From positions 1,364,001 through 1,428,000 of the forward strand of contig CBDFIO010000002.1 in assembly GCA_965248155.1 (NCBI GenBank): a DNA stretch of 64,000 bases, given 5' to 3'. The notes under the pieces were generated by a model. That model saw only the letters and a list, made by a program, of their open reading frames with translations. It was not told where the DNA came from and did no database searches. A program made the position numbers and the translations under genes. Numbering within the stretch: position 1 is the stretch's first letter; each line of letters begins with the position of its first letter. Below are positions 39,226 through 49,200 of this stretch, piece by piece. The DNA comes from RFSX01 sp965248155 (GTDB taxonomy: Bacteria; Bacteroidota; Bacteroidia; Chitinophagales; Saprospiraceae).

Positions 39226-39462
39226 ATGGGGAATCTACATAACGTTCATGATATTCAGAACCAAGTAAATCTATATTTTGATAATGCGCTTGGTGAAAGT
39301 GAGAGAAAGGAATTGTTAACAAAGGTAGATAGCGACCCCAAATGCTGCAAAATTTTCAACAAGGAAAAGAACTTCAGAGAATTCATTAAAAACAATGTTG
39401 CCCGCCCTTCGGTTTCATCTGATCTTATTCAATCAATAAAGGATAGAATTCGCATAATTTAA
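39226..39462 (+). CDS. Small anti-sigma-like protein
   Basis: This 78-aa soluble protein matches the layout of short zinc-binding anti-sigma factors that follow ECF genes in Bacteroidota: VNLYFDNALGESERKELL, then DPKCCKIFNKEKNFREFIK, then a C-terminal helix (SDLIQSIKDRIR). The usual H-x3-C-x2-C zinc ligands are not complete: two adjacent Cys remain and no His is in the expected place. It may therefore bind the sigma factor without zinc. The function is inferred mainly from position. Confidence 0.6.
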   Translation: MGNLHNVHDIQNQVNLYFDNALGESERKELLTKVDSDPKCCKIFNKEKNFREFIKNNVARPSVSSDLIQSIKDRIRII

Positions 39463-39524
39463 GCTTTTAATTTTTCTACCTTCGGTGTTCGTTTGCTGAT
39501 TCTTATCAGTAATTCAACTGTTTT

Positions 39525-40586
39525 ATGCTAGACAAACTCGAATCTATATATAATCACTTTATAAGTATTGAAGAAAAACTGTCTGATCCAGAGATGATTT
39601 CAGACATAAAAAAATATTCTTCCCTTAACAAAGAATACAAGCAGCTTCAGATTGTTGTTGAGACTTACAAAGACTATAAAAATATACTTTCAAATATAAG
39701 TTCAGCCAAAGAAGTGTTGTCTGATTCTGATCTCGACATGCGTCGTATGGCTCAGGATGAATTAGACCTTCTCAATCCGCAAAAAGAAGTACTTGAAGAA
39801 AAAATTAAAGTCCTCTTAATACCAAAAGATCCTGAGGATAAGTTGAATGTTGTTTTTGAAATAAGGTCAGGAACCGGCGGTGACGAGGCCAGCATTTTTG
39901 CTGGTGACCTCTATAGAATGTACACCAAGTATTTCGAATCACAAAAGTGGAAAACGGAAATTTTATCTCTTAATGAAGGATCTGCCGGGGGATATAATAA
40001 AATCGTTCTCGAAGTTTATGGCAATGAGGTTTATGGTAAGCTAAAATTTGAGTCAGGAGCTCATCGTGTGCAACGTGTTCCTAAAACTGAATCTCAGGGG
40101 CGTGTACACACGTCTGCTGCTACTGTCGTTGTTATGCCAAAGTTTGAGGAAGAAGATATCGATATTAAAAAGGATGATCTGCGGGTCGATACTTTTAGAT
40201 CTAGTGGCGCAGGAGGTCAGCATGTTAATAAGACAGAGTCCGGCGTACGGTTTACCCATATTCCCACGGGCATTGTCTCAGAAAGCACAGATTCAAGATC
40301 TCAACACAAGAACAGGGAAATTGCCATTCAAAAACTCTATCAAAAAATTAGAGAAGCTCAGAAAATTAAAGCCTATTCTGAGCAAAAGGAAAAAAGAAAA
40401 TCTCTGGTAGGATCAGGCGATCGATCTGACAAAGTAAGAACATATAACTTCCCTCAAAACAGAATGACAGATCACCGTATTAATTTAACACTTTACAGTC
40501 TTGACAAAGTTATAGACGGGCAGATTGATGACGTTATAGAAAAGTTGCAGCTCGCAGAGAATGCTGAAAAAATGGCTGATAATTAA
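39525..40586 (+). CDS. prfA: Peptide chain release factor 1
   Basis: RF1 ends translation at UAA and UAG codons. The 353-aa protein has the codon-recognition tripeptide in RVPKTESQGRVHTSAATV (PxT form, which distinguishes RF1 from RF2's SPF) and the GGQ catalytic loop in SSGAGGQHVNKTESGVR. The N-terminal helical domain spans about residues 1-100. Length is normal. It ends 13 bp from a convergent outer-membrane protein gene. Confidence 0.97.
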   Translation: MLDKLESIYNHFISIEEKLSDPEMISDIKKYSSLNKEYKQLQIVVETYKDYKNILSNISSAKEVLSDSDLDMRRMAQDELDLLNPQKEVLEEKIKVLLIPKDPEDKLNVVFEIRSGTGGDEASIFAGDLYRMYTKYFESQKWKTEILSLNEGSAGGYNKIVLEVYGNEVYGKLKFESGAHRVQRVPKTESQGRVHTSAATVVVMPKFEEEDIDIKKDDLRVDTFRSSGAGGQHVNKTESGVRFTHIPTGIVSESTDSRSQHKNREIAIQKLYQKIREAQKIKAYSEQKEKRKSLVGSGDRSDKVRTYNFPQNRMTDHRINLTLYSLDKVIDGQIDDVIEKLQLAENAEKMADN

Positions 40587-40599
40587 TTTTAATATTGCT

Positions 40600-41460
40600 C
40601 TAAAATTTAAATCCAAAGGAAACTGACAAACTTACAGAACGGTCTCTATCCTCTCGGAAAATAAAATTTTCATCTCCATCCAAGTCTGTTAAGCTAAAGT
40701 CCATTGCATTATTCGTGATATCGGCTAAGCCATACTCAAGGCGCGCTCCAATATAAAATCCTGTATTTATGAAATAATTACCTCCGAGAATAATGTGTGC
40801 GTCTAAAGACTTAAACCTTTTTCCTGTTTTTTGTGCTTCATCGAAATTATAATATGCTCCTACTACCTTGGGAATAGAGACCTTGTCTCCATCCACAATT
40901 ATGGAAATGGATTCCGAAATAAAGGTGTTAAATTCCCCGGCTCTGTCTGATCCATATTTGTGGTCGTAAGACTGAACAAAGAAAATATCATCCATCCTGC
41001 TGTTGCTTGTGAAATCAAGTTTCCCCCTTCCAGATGGCCCTACAAGAAAGTCGATTGACATCCCTCCAAACAGTTCTATCTTTCGATTAAGTTGTACCTG
41101 GACCGTCAACGGAATCGCAAAGTATGCATTTGAAAGTTCAAGATTGAGATCAACTTCTCCAAATTCAACAAACTTTTCTATAGTAGGTGATTTGATTATT
41201 TGATAATTGTTTTCAGAGTAAAAATCTTGTTTTGATCCTCTTTGAATATAAAGCAGTTCTCCTCTGAACCCTATTATATCATTAAGTTCATATGTATAGT
41301 TAATACCAAAATGGAATCCTCCGCTGACACCATATGATTCTCCCTGCTCTAGTTCACCAATAAATTTTGAATAATTTAATCCGGCTCTAACTCCAATTTT
41401 GTGTTGTGCTAATGCCGGAATAGAACTAAGAACTAATAATAAAATGATAAGTTTCTTCAA
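40600..41460 (-). CDS. Outer-membrane beta-barrel protein (PorT-like)
   Basis: The 286-aa protein starts at TTG 41460 with a signal peptide (KKLIILLLVLSSIPALAQ) followed by IGVRAGLNYSKF, the typical first strand of the small barrel family (OMP_b-brl_2/PorT-like). Amphipathic strands alternate with polar turns, and it ends with an aromatic residue (LSVSFGFKF) as required for BAM-mediated insertion. The substrate or role is unknown. Confidence 0.8.
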   Translation of the reverse strand: MKKLIILLLVLSSIPALAQHKIGVRAGLNYSKFIGELEQGESYGVSGGFHFGINYTYELNDIIGFRGELLYIQRGSKQDFYSENNYQIIKSPTIEKFVEFGEVDLNLELSNAYFAIPLTVQVQLNRKIELFGGMSIDFLVGPSGRGKLDFTSNSRMDDIFFVQSYDHKYGSDRAGEFNTFISESISIIVDGDKVSIPKVVGAYYNFDEAQKTGKRFKSLDAHIILGGNYFINTGFYIGARLEYGLADITNNAMDFSLTDLDGDENFIFREDRDRSVSLSVSFGFKF

Positions 41461-41532
41461 GATATAAATTTAAGCCCCGAAAATAGAGATATTTTTACAC
41501 TCACTTGTAAACAGTAAATGTCAGGATAATAG

Positions 41533-42228
41533 ATGGCACGAAGGAACAAACTTGTGAAATTTACAGAAATATTAACATTTTCAAATGTTTATGAAAATTT
41601 TGACCCCAGAATAAACGTCTTAACTGGTCAGGATGGTAAAGAAGTTAAGTTAAAGTCCATCTGGGCTAAAGATCATTTCAAAAACAAAAATCCAATTGTC
41701 TTAGAATTAGCATGCGGTGGGGGTGAATACTCCTTGGCCCTTGGACAAAGGTATCCTGAAATCAATTTTATCGGTGTTGATATAAAAGGGGCCCGTATAT
41801 GGAAGGGAGCAAAAAAAGCTTTGTCAGAAGGATTGGATAATGTTGCTTTTTTAAGAACAAAAATTGAAATGATAGAACATTTTTTTTCACCCGGTGAAAT
41901 TAGTGGCCTCTGGATTATATTCCCCGATCCCTTCCTTAAGGCAAGTAAAGTTAATAGACGATTAAGCTCTCCCTCTTTCTTGAAAAAGTATCATCAACTT
42001 TTAATACCCGGAAGTTCTGTGTGCTTGAAAACAGATTCAGATTTTTTTTATGAATTTACCAAAGACACAATTCAGGAAGAGGGTCATCAAATTATTATGG
42101 ATGATGACAATATTTATAATAAGGAAGAACTTTGTCATCCTGATCTGGATATTAAAACCCATTACGAATTACAACACTTAAAAAATGGGAAAACAATTAA
42201 GTTTCTTCGTTTTAAACTCAATTATTAG
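41533..42228 (+). CDS. trmB: tRNA (guanine-N7)-methyltransferase
   Basis: This enzyme methylates G46 in the variable loop of tRNAs using S-adenosylmethionine. The SAM-binding loop is LELACGGGEYSLALG with the acidic residue in FIGVDIKGARIWKGA. The family's catalytic/tRNA-binding segment appears as IIFPDPFLKASKVNRRL, where the usual FPDPWPK is FPDPFLK. Length (231 aa) is normal. The 3' end overlaps convergent thiL by 11 bp. Confidence 0.92.
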   Translation: MARRNKLVKFTEILTFSNVYENFDPRINVLTGQDGKEVKLKSIWAKDHFKNKNPIVLELACGGGEYSLALGQRYPEINFIGVDIKGARIWKGAKKALSEGLDNVAFLRTKIEMIEHFFSPGEISGLWIIFPDPFLKASKVNRRLSSPSFLKKYHQLLIPGSSVCLKTDSDFFYEFTKDTIQEEGHQIIMDDDNIYNKEELCHPDLDIKTHYELQHLKNGKTIKFLRFKLNY

Positions 42229-43276
42229 CAGAGGAATCGTCAAAGTGTTTCCATCCTTGTGCTTTTAAATCGTGGATGTTTCCTCCTGTAGTATGTAGTT
42301 TTAGTCCTTCTTTCTTGTCCGTAATTTCGCCTATTATATAAACGCTTGGCATAAATCGGATTTTTTCAAGATCTTTTTCATTAACCGTAAACAATAACTC
42401 ATAATCTTCTCCTCCGTTTAGAGCCGTAGTTATGGGGTCCATTTTGAACTTTATGGCCATTAATTGTGCTTCGTCCTTTATCGGAATCTTTCCTTCTTCC
42501 AAAAAAGCTCCAACACCGGAGGCCTTACAGATATGCATAAGATCTGAAGCCAATCCGTCTGATATATCAATCATTGCTGTTGGTAGAAGATCGTGTTGCT
42601 TGAAAAAAGCGATGCTGTCTTTTCTGGCCTCGGGTTTCAATTGCCGTTCTAATAAATACTTTTGATTTTCCAGATCTGGTTGAATTCCAGGGTTGGAAAT
42701 GTATAATTGTTTTTCTCGTTCTAATATTTGAAGTCCCAGAAATGCCGCCCCTAAGTCTCCTGTAATACAAACGATATCTCCAGCTTTTGCTCCAGACCTA
42801 TATGTAATTTCATCAGCAAGGGCTTCCCCAATCCCAGTAACACTAATTGTCAGCCCTTTGGGTGATGAGCAGGTGTCGCCTCCAACAAGATCCACTTTGT
42901 AAATTCTGCAAGCCTCTTTTATCCCAGCATATAATTCATCAAGCGCTTCAACTGAAAATTTGCTTGAAATAGCAATTGAAACTGTTATTTGTTTGGGAGT
43001 AGCATTCATAGCATATATATCAGAAAGATTTACTACAACCGCTTTATATCCTAAATGTTTCAACGGTGAATACATTAAATCAAAGTGAATGCCTTCAACC
43101 AACATGTCCGTTGAAACCAACAAGTGTTTATCTCCATATTTGAGAACAGCCGCATCGTCTCCTATTCCCTTAACACTAGATGAATGGCCAAGTTCAAAGC
43201 CATGAGTTAACTTGTCAATCAAACCAAACTCCCCTAATGTATTTACATCTGTAAATTTGTTTTCAAAATTTTCCAT
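42218..43276 (-). CDS. thiL: Thiamine-monophosphate kinase
   Basis: It phosphorylates thiamine monophosphate to the active diphosphate cofactor. The 352-aa sequence has the AIR-synthase-like fold's markers: GIGDDAAVLKYGDKHLLVSTD, DMLVEGIHFDL, VNLSDIYAMNATPKQ, LVGGDTCSSPKG, AMIDISDGLASDLMHIC and NGGEDYELLFTV. It lies 5 bp after the pseudouridine synthase gene on the same strand, forming an operon with it and a 46-aa membrane peptide. Confidence 0.95.
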   Translation of the reverse strand: MENFENKFTDVNTLGEFGLIDKLTHGFELGHSSSVKGIGDDAAVLKYGDKHLLVSTDMLVEGIHFDLMYSPLKHLGYKAVVVNLSDIYAMNATPKQITVSIAISSKFSVEALDELYAGIKEACRIYKVDLVGGDTCSSPKGLTISVTGIGEALADEITYRSGAKAGDIVCITGDLGAAFLGLQILEREKQLYISNPGIQPDLENQKYLLERQLKPEARKDSIAFFKQHDLLPTAMIDISDGLASDLMHICKASGVGAFLEEGKIPIKDEAQLMAIKFKMDPITTALNGGEDYELLFTVNEKDLEKIRFMPSVYIIGEITDKKEGLKLHTTGGNIHDLKAQGWKHFDDSSANN

Positions 43277-43281
43277 TGCTT

Positions 43282-43950
43282 CTATTTTTCAATATTCTCT
43301 TTTACGATACGCCAGAGATTATCTTCATTATTCAAAGGTGCTATTATTTTTGTTAGATTCTCCTTCCTATCCTTAAATTCGATAGAATAAGAATGCAGAT
43401 ATATGCTTCTATCCTTGTTGGCTCTTCTGGCTCCATATTTTACATCTCCTTTAATCGGATATCCGATATGTGCCAATTGAGCTCGAATTTGATGAAACTT
43501 TCCAACTGATAAATTCAATCTTAAAAGCGTATATCTTTCAAGTTTTTTGACGAGTTCAAACTCCAGAACTACTTGTTTGCTCCCGGCCAATGGAAATTTT
43601 GTGATTTTTGCTTTATTGCTTTTGCGATCATGCAAAATATTGTTTTGGAGGACTCCTTTTGTTTCGCTAAAATCTCCTTCTACTAAAGCCAAATACCTTT
43701 TATGAATTTTATTATCTCTTTGCAACAAATTAAAATGGCGGCAGAAGCTTTGCTTTTTAGAAATAATCATTACTCCACTTACGGGCCTATCAAGTCTATT
43801 TAACAGGTGTAACTGGCCTTTATAATTTTCATTTACTGTATCAAATAGTGATTCAGATTTATTGTCTCCTTGCGATAATTGCCCGGCTTTTTTCAGAATG
43901 GCTAAATAGTCATCTGTTTCTTCTAGTATCTGTTTCTTATAATTCTCCAA
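43282..43950 (-). CDS. RluA/RluD-family RNA pseudouridine synthase
   Basis: This 222-aa enzyme isomerises uridine in rRNA or tRNA. The catalytic Asp is in LHLLNRLDRPVSGVMIISK, and other family blocks are KRYLALVEGDF, LLRLNLSVGKFHQIRAQLA and GYPIKGDVKYGARR. There is no S4 domain, as in TruC/RluC-like short members; the specific target is unknown. The start is TTG at 43950, immediately after the TAA of the upstream small gene (TAATTG), implying coupled translation. Confidence 0.88.
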   Translation of the reverse strand: MENYKKQILEETDDYLAILKKAGQLSQGDNKSESLFDTVNENYKGQLHLLNRLDRPVSGVMIISKKQSFCRHFNLLQRDNKIHKRYLALVEGDFSETKGVLQNNILHDRKSNKAKITKFPLAGSKQVVLEFELVKKLERYTLLRLNLSVGKFHQIRAQLAHIGYPIKGDVKYGARRANKDRSIYLHSYSIEFKDRKENLTKIIAPLNNEDNLWRIVKENIEK

Positions 43951-44091
43951 TTAATCAATTTCTTCGTAGTCTACAAATTCATCAGGTTCCTGATCTTCGA
44001 TTAAATCATCTTTTTTTGAGCCAAGCTTCTTAGGAAGAAACATTTTATAGGAAAAGTATAAAAGTGCCGTTATAAATAAGAGTTTGAGCAT
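43951..44091 (-). CDS. 46-aa single-pass membrane peptide
   Basis: An ATG at 44091 begins an N-terminal membrane helix (MLKLLFITALLYFSYKMF) followed by a positively charged turn (LPKKLGSKK) and an acidic cytoplasmic tail (DDLIEDQEPDEFVDYEEID). The positive-inside pattern and the abutting stop/start with the pseudouridine synthase gene support a real gene. Function unknown. It resembles small DUF-type membrane peptides of Bacteroidota, but I cannot name the family. Confidence 0.7.
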   Translation of the reverse strand: MLKLLFITALLYFSYKMFLPKKLGSKKDDLIEDQEPDEFVDYEEID

Positions 44092-44218
44092 TTTTTTGGT
44101 CTATTATTGGGGTAAATTTAATTGTAAATTACTTGTCATAATTATATCAAAAGATTTCGTTTATTCACTATTTCATTTTACATTTGAATCGACTTTAACA
44201 CCCTTAAATATTCTATCG

Positions 44219-44249
44219 CCCCGTTGGACTATGTTTAACGGGGTTTTTT
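44219..44249 (+). terminator. Plus-strand Rho-independent terminator without an assigned gene
   Basis: CCCCGTT and AACGGGG form a strong stem followed by TTTTTT on the plus strand. All neighbouring genes read leftward, so it does not terminate a known gene. A TAnnTTTG box (TACATTTG, 44179-44186) lies just upstream, so a short RNA of about 50-60 nt is conceivable. Confidence 0.7.
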
Positions 44250-44250
44250 C

Positions 44251-45753
44251 TTACATCCAGCTCTTTTTTGACCTTTCAATTTTGTCTAGAATATAGTTTT
44301 TAAGCATCAAGGCCGTGTCGCTTTTGATATCGGGTATTCTCATTGCGCCAGAAGCACTGTATAGTATTACACTACTTAGCTTTCTTCTCCTTTGAAATGG
44401 TGTACTAACGAGCCTTACTGCCTGTATCTTATAGAGCATCATCATTTCTTTGCTTTGCCCAAAAACACCTCCATGTACTGCAATAATTTGATCTCCAATA
44501 CCATATTTCTTCTTTTTATACTTTAAAAATGATGCAATTATCCCATAAGAATACAATACTCCGGCATATAATATATAGCTGTTTTCACCCATCAGATAAA
44601 AAATAAGCATGACAGGAACCACAAAATAAGACCAATACAGTACCCTTCTGAATAAATAATACCAATTTACTTTATGCAGGGACATCATGCGAAGTTCCTC
44701 TACATTTTCCTTAAATACATAATTTTGTGTCGTTTTTATGTTATTTGTATTAAGCCCAAGTATTTGAATTGATTTTTTATCTGTTATCTGAACACTTGAT
44801 GCTTGTTTTAGAACCAAATGGTATAGCCCGGCCCATTGTTGTAACAGATTCTGTGACCATTTTAAAATTTGGATTTTATGGTCTTTAGCTGCGTGTTCTT
44901 TTTTATTTAAAAGTCCTGACTGTACAACAAATCCATCCGCCATTCTATACATATGGAGATTGAAATATTTTAATACTGTTCTGACGAGACTAATAATCAG
45001 GCTCGTTAAGGCAAACAATAATATCAGCACGAATACAACTACAAAACTTCTTGCCAATTGCTCTGCAGATGGCAACATCGCCTCTACTTCATCATACATA
45101 TCTAATCCAACTTCTCTCAAACTATCGAAAAGCCATAAAAAGAAAAATAAGATAATCCCTCCGGATCTGATGTGGTTCTCAGTTATCCCCACTTTTATTA
45201 ATTGTCCGAGGCTTAAGCTAAAAATAACTTCTCGTTGTGGCATTTTAAATCCGTCTTCTTTATCCTGTGCCTCAACCTTTTTTTGACTATGAGAAAGAAT
45301 TATCTGGCTTAAGGATTTAGCTTTTTGATGATCTAAGGCGTATAATTCCATTTCATTCTTAGCGCTACCTGCTGTATCCATATTTAACTTGACCACATTA
45401 AAAATTCTGTGAATTATATTCTGTTGATAATTGACGGATTGGACACGATCTAATGGAATTTCCAACACTGACTTTTTAAAAACCCCTTTGTGGACAATTA
45501 ATTTCTCATCCTTTATATAAAATGTGAATTTAAAAAAGGCGATTACACTATATATTGCTCCTATAACTGCCATTGGAATTACTGCGAATAGTACCCAATT
45601 CATTTTGACCCACTTTCCCTGTAACAAGGCAATCACAATCAATGGAAATAATGGGCGTATAATGAGACGATAAGATCTAAACATAATAATGAGAATTGCC
45701 GCATAAGATTGTCTCATTGGTTGATCAAATGTGATTAGACTATTCTTCTTCAT
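44251..45753 (-). CDS. PH-domain membrane protein (YdbT-like)
   Basis: I prefer the ATG at 45753 (MKKNSLITFDQPMRQSYAAIL, 500 aa) over the more distant start at 45795 because it matches the family's N-terminus. The protein has paired membrane helices (residues about 20-60, 200-280, 370-410) separating bacterial PH (bPH2) segments such as LIVHKGVFKKSVLEIPLDRVQ and IIAVHGGVFGQSKEMMMLYK. It overlaps and probably partners the smaller PH protein upstream. The YdbS/YdbT-type pair is widespread in bacteria and of unclear function, possibly envelope-stress related. Part of the mfd operon. Confidence 0.85.
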   Translation of the reverse strand: MKKNSLITFDQPMRQSYAAILIIMFRSYRLIIRPLFPLIVIALLQGKWVKMNWVLFAVIPMAVIGAIYSVIAFFKFTFYIKDEKLIVHKGVFKKSVLEIPLDRVQSVNYQQNIIHRIFNVVKLNMDTAGSAKNEMELYALDHQKAKSLSQIILSHSQKKVEAQDKEDGFKMPQREVIFSLSLGQLIKVGITENHIRSGGIILFFFLWLFDSLREVGLDMYDEVEAMLPSAEQLARSFVVVFVLILLFALTSLIISLVRTVLKYFNLHMYRMADGFVVQSGLLNKKEHAAKDHKIQILKWSQNLLQQWAGLYHLVLKQASSVQITDKKSIQILGLNTNNIKTTQNYVFKENVEELRMMSLHKVNWYYLFRRVLYWSYFVVPVMLIFYLMGENSYILYAGVLYSYGIIASFLKYKKKKYGIGDQIIAVHGGVFGQSKEMMMLYKIQAVRLVSTPFQRRRKLSSVILYSASGAMRIPDIKSDTALMLKNYILDKIERSKKSWM

Positions 45754-46270
45754 CCGCTGTTCGCTTGACGATAAATTCCTTGATAGCTTTTGCATTGTCA
45801 GGATTGATTCCTGGAATAGTCAGGTCACTTGAAGCTCCACCAGCAGTAAAAATTTTAAGTCTTGATAAGTTAAACTGTCTTTCGATAGGTCCCTGGTCAA
45901 TTTGTACATGCTGAACACGATTAAAGGGTGCTGTTGTTACAGAGCGCCACAACCAGCCTTTTTTATATATAATGTCTTTAGCCCTTAATGCATATGCCTT
46001 GTGCCTAAATCCCTTTAAAGTAGAGACGAATATCCAAATGACATAAATGCTATAAACCAAAATAAATATCTGGATAATGATAGCCGGAAAATCAAAGGGA
46101 TTTAGAAATATAAAAACAGCTATCAAGAGAGAAAGAATACTTAAGCTTATAATCCGGAACAATATTAAAACTTTCAAATAGTCCTTTTCAAGAGGAATAA
46201 AATCAACTTCCTCAATTTTTGCTATCTTTTCAAGATCAACTTGCTCGTTAAAATATTCGTTATACATCAA
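45740..46270 (-). CDS. PH-domain membrane protein (YdbS-like)
   Basis: This 176-aa protein has two membrane helices (LIRISSLS-like region, about residues 30-75: ILFRIISLSILSLLIAVFIF and IIIQIFILVYSIYVIWIF) followed by one bPH2 domain (AKDIIYKKGWLWRSVTTAPF, NRVQHVQIDQGPIERQFN, FTAGGASSDLTIPGI). Its start overlaps the mfd stop by 4 bp (ATGA) and its 3' end overlaps the larger PH gene, so the three are translationally linked. Confidence 0.87.
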   Translation of the reverse strand: MMYNEYFNEQVDLEKIAKIEEVDFIPLEKDYLKVLILFRIISLSILSLLIAVFIFLNPFDFPAIIIQIFILVYSIYVIWIFVSTLKGFRHKAYALRAKDIIYKKGWLWRSVTTAPFNRVQHVQIDQGPIERQFNLSRLKIFTAGGASSDLTIPGINPDNAKAIKEFIVKRTADEEE

Positions 46271-49200
46271 TTGATATCCTCCATTAAGTTTTCTAATAGT
46301 TTTCTACTCGCCTTTAAGTTGTTCATTTCATCCTTTATCAAAATGAGATTGTTTTTAGATTGTTTAAGATACAACCCTAATTCTGGTCCTTTTGTGGAAA
46401 TATACTTGAGAAGGTCATTAAAGAATTGTGTCTCATAAAATGCCGATTGTGGGTTTCTAATAAAATATGCTCTTAATTTTCGGCTTTTCAAAGACAGTCT
46501 TTCTATTCCCATTCGTTTACAAAGCCATCGTAATCTAATACCATTAAACAATTCATCCAATTGAAAAGGTACCGGTCCAAATTTATCTTTTAACTTATTC
46601 CTATAAGCTATAAGTTCTTCTTCTTTATCCAGTTTGTTCATGTCCGTATAAATACTCAACCTTTCCTGTATGACGTTTATATACTCATCTGGAATCAGCA
46701 TCTCTACATCAGCATCAATCTCTACATCCTGTACAAATTTCTTATCTTTTTCTAATTCGTCCTTAAACAGGTTTTTGAATTCTGTTTCTTTTAGTTCGTG
46801 GACTGCTTCTTCGAGTATTTTTTGATAAGTCTCGTATCCTATGTCTGCAATAAATCCACTTTGCTCCGCTCCCAGCAAATTACCAGCCCCTCGGATATCC
46901 AAATCTTTCATTGCGATATGAAACCCACTTCCCAATTCGGAAAAATCTTCCAGCGTTTTCAATCTTTTCCTTGCATCTGTAGTCAATGTTGAAATCGGTG
47001 GAGCAAATAGGTAACAATATGCCTTTTTATTGGATCTTCCAACGCGCCCTCTAAGTTGGTGTAAATCGCTCATCCCAAAGTGATGTGCATTATTAATAAT
47101 TATGGTATTCGCATTTGGTATATCAAGCCCTGTTTCGATAATATTGGTACATACCAATACATCATACCGGCCATCAATAAATTCGATTAATGTGCTCTCA
47201 AGCTGCTTGGACTCCATTTGGCCATGGGCCATCGCCACCTCAAGATCCGGGCATAATCGTCTAATCATTGCTGTGATGTCCGGAAGAGACTTAACTCGAT
47301 TATGAACAAAGAAGACCTGCCCGGCCCTATTGAATTCATAGTAAATAGACTCTTTTATTAGTTCATCGTTAAAGACTCGTCTCTCTGTGTGAATCGGCTG
47401 TCTGTTCGCCGGTGCGGTTCGAATTATTGAAAGGTCTCTTGCCGCCATTAGAGAAAACTGTAAAGTTCTTGGGATTGGCGTTGCTGTAAGCGTGAGTGTG
47501 TCTACATTAACTTTAATATTGCGTAATTTTTCTTTGGCTGAAACGCCAAATTTTTGTTCTTCGTCAATAACCAATAATCCAAGATCTTTGAATTTTACAT
47601 CCTTTCCCAAAAGGGAATGTGTCCCAATTATTATATCCAGCTTACCCTCCGCCAGTTTTTCAAATATCAAGCGTTTTTCTTTTGTCGCTCTGAATCTGTT
47701 AACATAGTCTACATCAACTCCAAAGTGTTCAAGCCTTTCTTTGAATGTTTTATTGTGCTGTAATGCCAGAATGGTTGTAGGAACTAATATTGCAACTTGC
47801 TTGCCTCCTATTACAGATTTAAATGCTGCTCTTATGGCAACTTCTGTTTTTCCGAAACCAACATCACCACAGACCAGTCGATCCATTGGATATGCCTTCT
47901 GCATATCCTCCTTGACTTTAACCGTAGCTTCAAATTGATCTGGCGTGTCTTCATAAATAAATGACGCTTCCAGTTCATTTTGGAGATAGCCGTCTTCTGG
48001 AAATGCAAATCCTTTAGATGCTTTTCTTTTAGCATATAGCTTTATCAATTCTTTAGCAATATCCTTGACCTTTTTCTTGGTCTTCCTTTTCAGGTTCTTC
48101 CATGCTTCGCCACCAATTTTACTCAATTTTGGAGCAGAGCCATCTTTTCCAACAAATCGGGAAATCTTATGAAGTGAATTAATGCTTACATACAAAATGT
48201 CATTGTTCAGATAGATTAACCTTACGGATTCCTGTACATGCCCGTTTATATTTATTTTTTCGAGGCCTGAATATTTCCCTACCCCATGGTCTATATGTGT
48301 AACAAAATCTTCAGGTCTCAACTCCTTAAGCATTTTTAGATTAAGGGCATGCTCTTTTGTGAATCCCCTTCTCAGTTTATATCTGTGAAAGCGCTCAAAA
48401 ATTTGATGGTCTGTATAACAAGCTACTTTGAGATCATGATCAATAAATCCTGAATGAAGGGCTGTTAGCACGGGATGAAAATTGATCTGGGCACCCAAAT
48501 CCTCAAAGATGTTGTCGAATCTTTCAATTTGCCTTTTGTTGTCAGTAAAGAGATATGTTTCTATCCCTTTGTTGTCCTTCTCTCCAAGGTCATCTAACAA
48601 GATTTTGAAATTTTTGTTAAAATGAGGTTGCGCAGAACTTTTATACTGTATCTCATTATCTACTTGTATTGAGATCCGTCCACTCTTCACAAGGAATAAA
48701 TTCATATGCTCAACTTCTGAGATAATTTGATTCGGAAGAATGAATGCTCTTTCGTCTAAAAGTTTTTTTAATTGCTCGTCATCAATATTTTTTATGAGCT
48801 CTGAATATTCTTTAGCCTTGGCTTCGCACATTTCCAGTTTTTGCACCATTAGGTTTACATCCTTTATCCAGATTGTGGTGTTCTTTTCAAAAATTGTAAA
48901 TAGGGACACCTTATGTTCCTGAGTAAACTGGTTGCCAATATTAGGAATGATTGATATCCTTTCGATGTTCTTAAGGGACAGTTGTGTCGTTGGATTAAAT
49001 AATCTAATGCTTTCAACCTCCTCATCAAATAATTCTACTCTGTATGGCCATTCATTTCCAAACGAAAAAATATCTACAATTCCTCCTCTAATAGAAAATT
49101 GACCCGGCTCATAGACAAAATCTGTTCGTTCAAAACCATATTCAACAAGAAATTCAATAATCGTGTCGATATCTAAGTCTTCCCCTTTTTTAATAACTAT

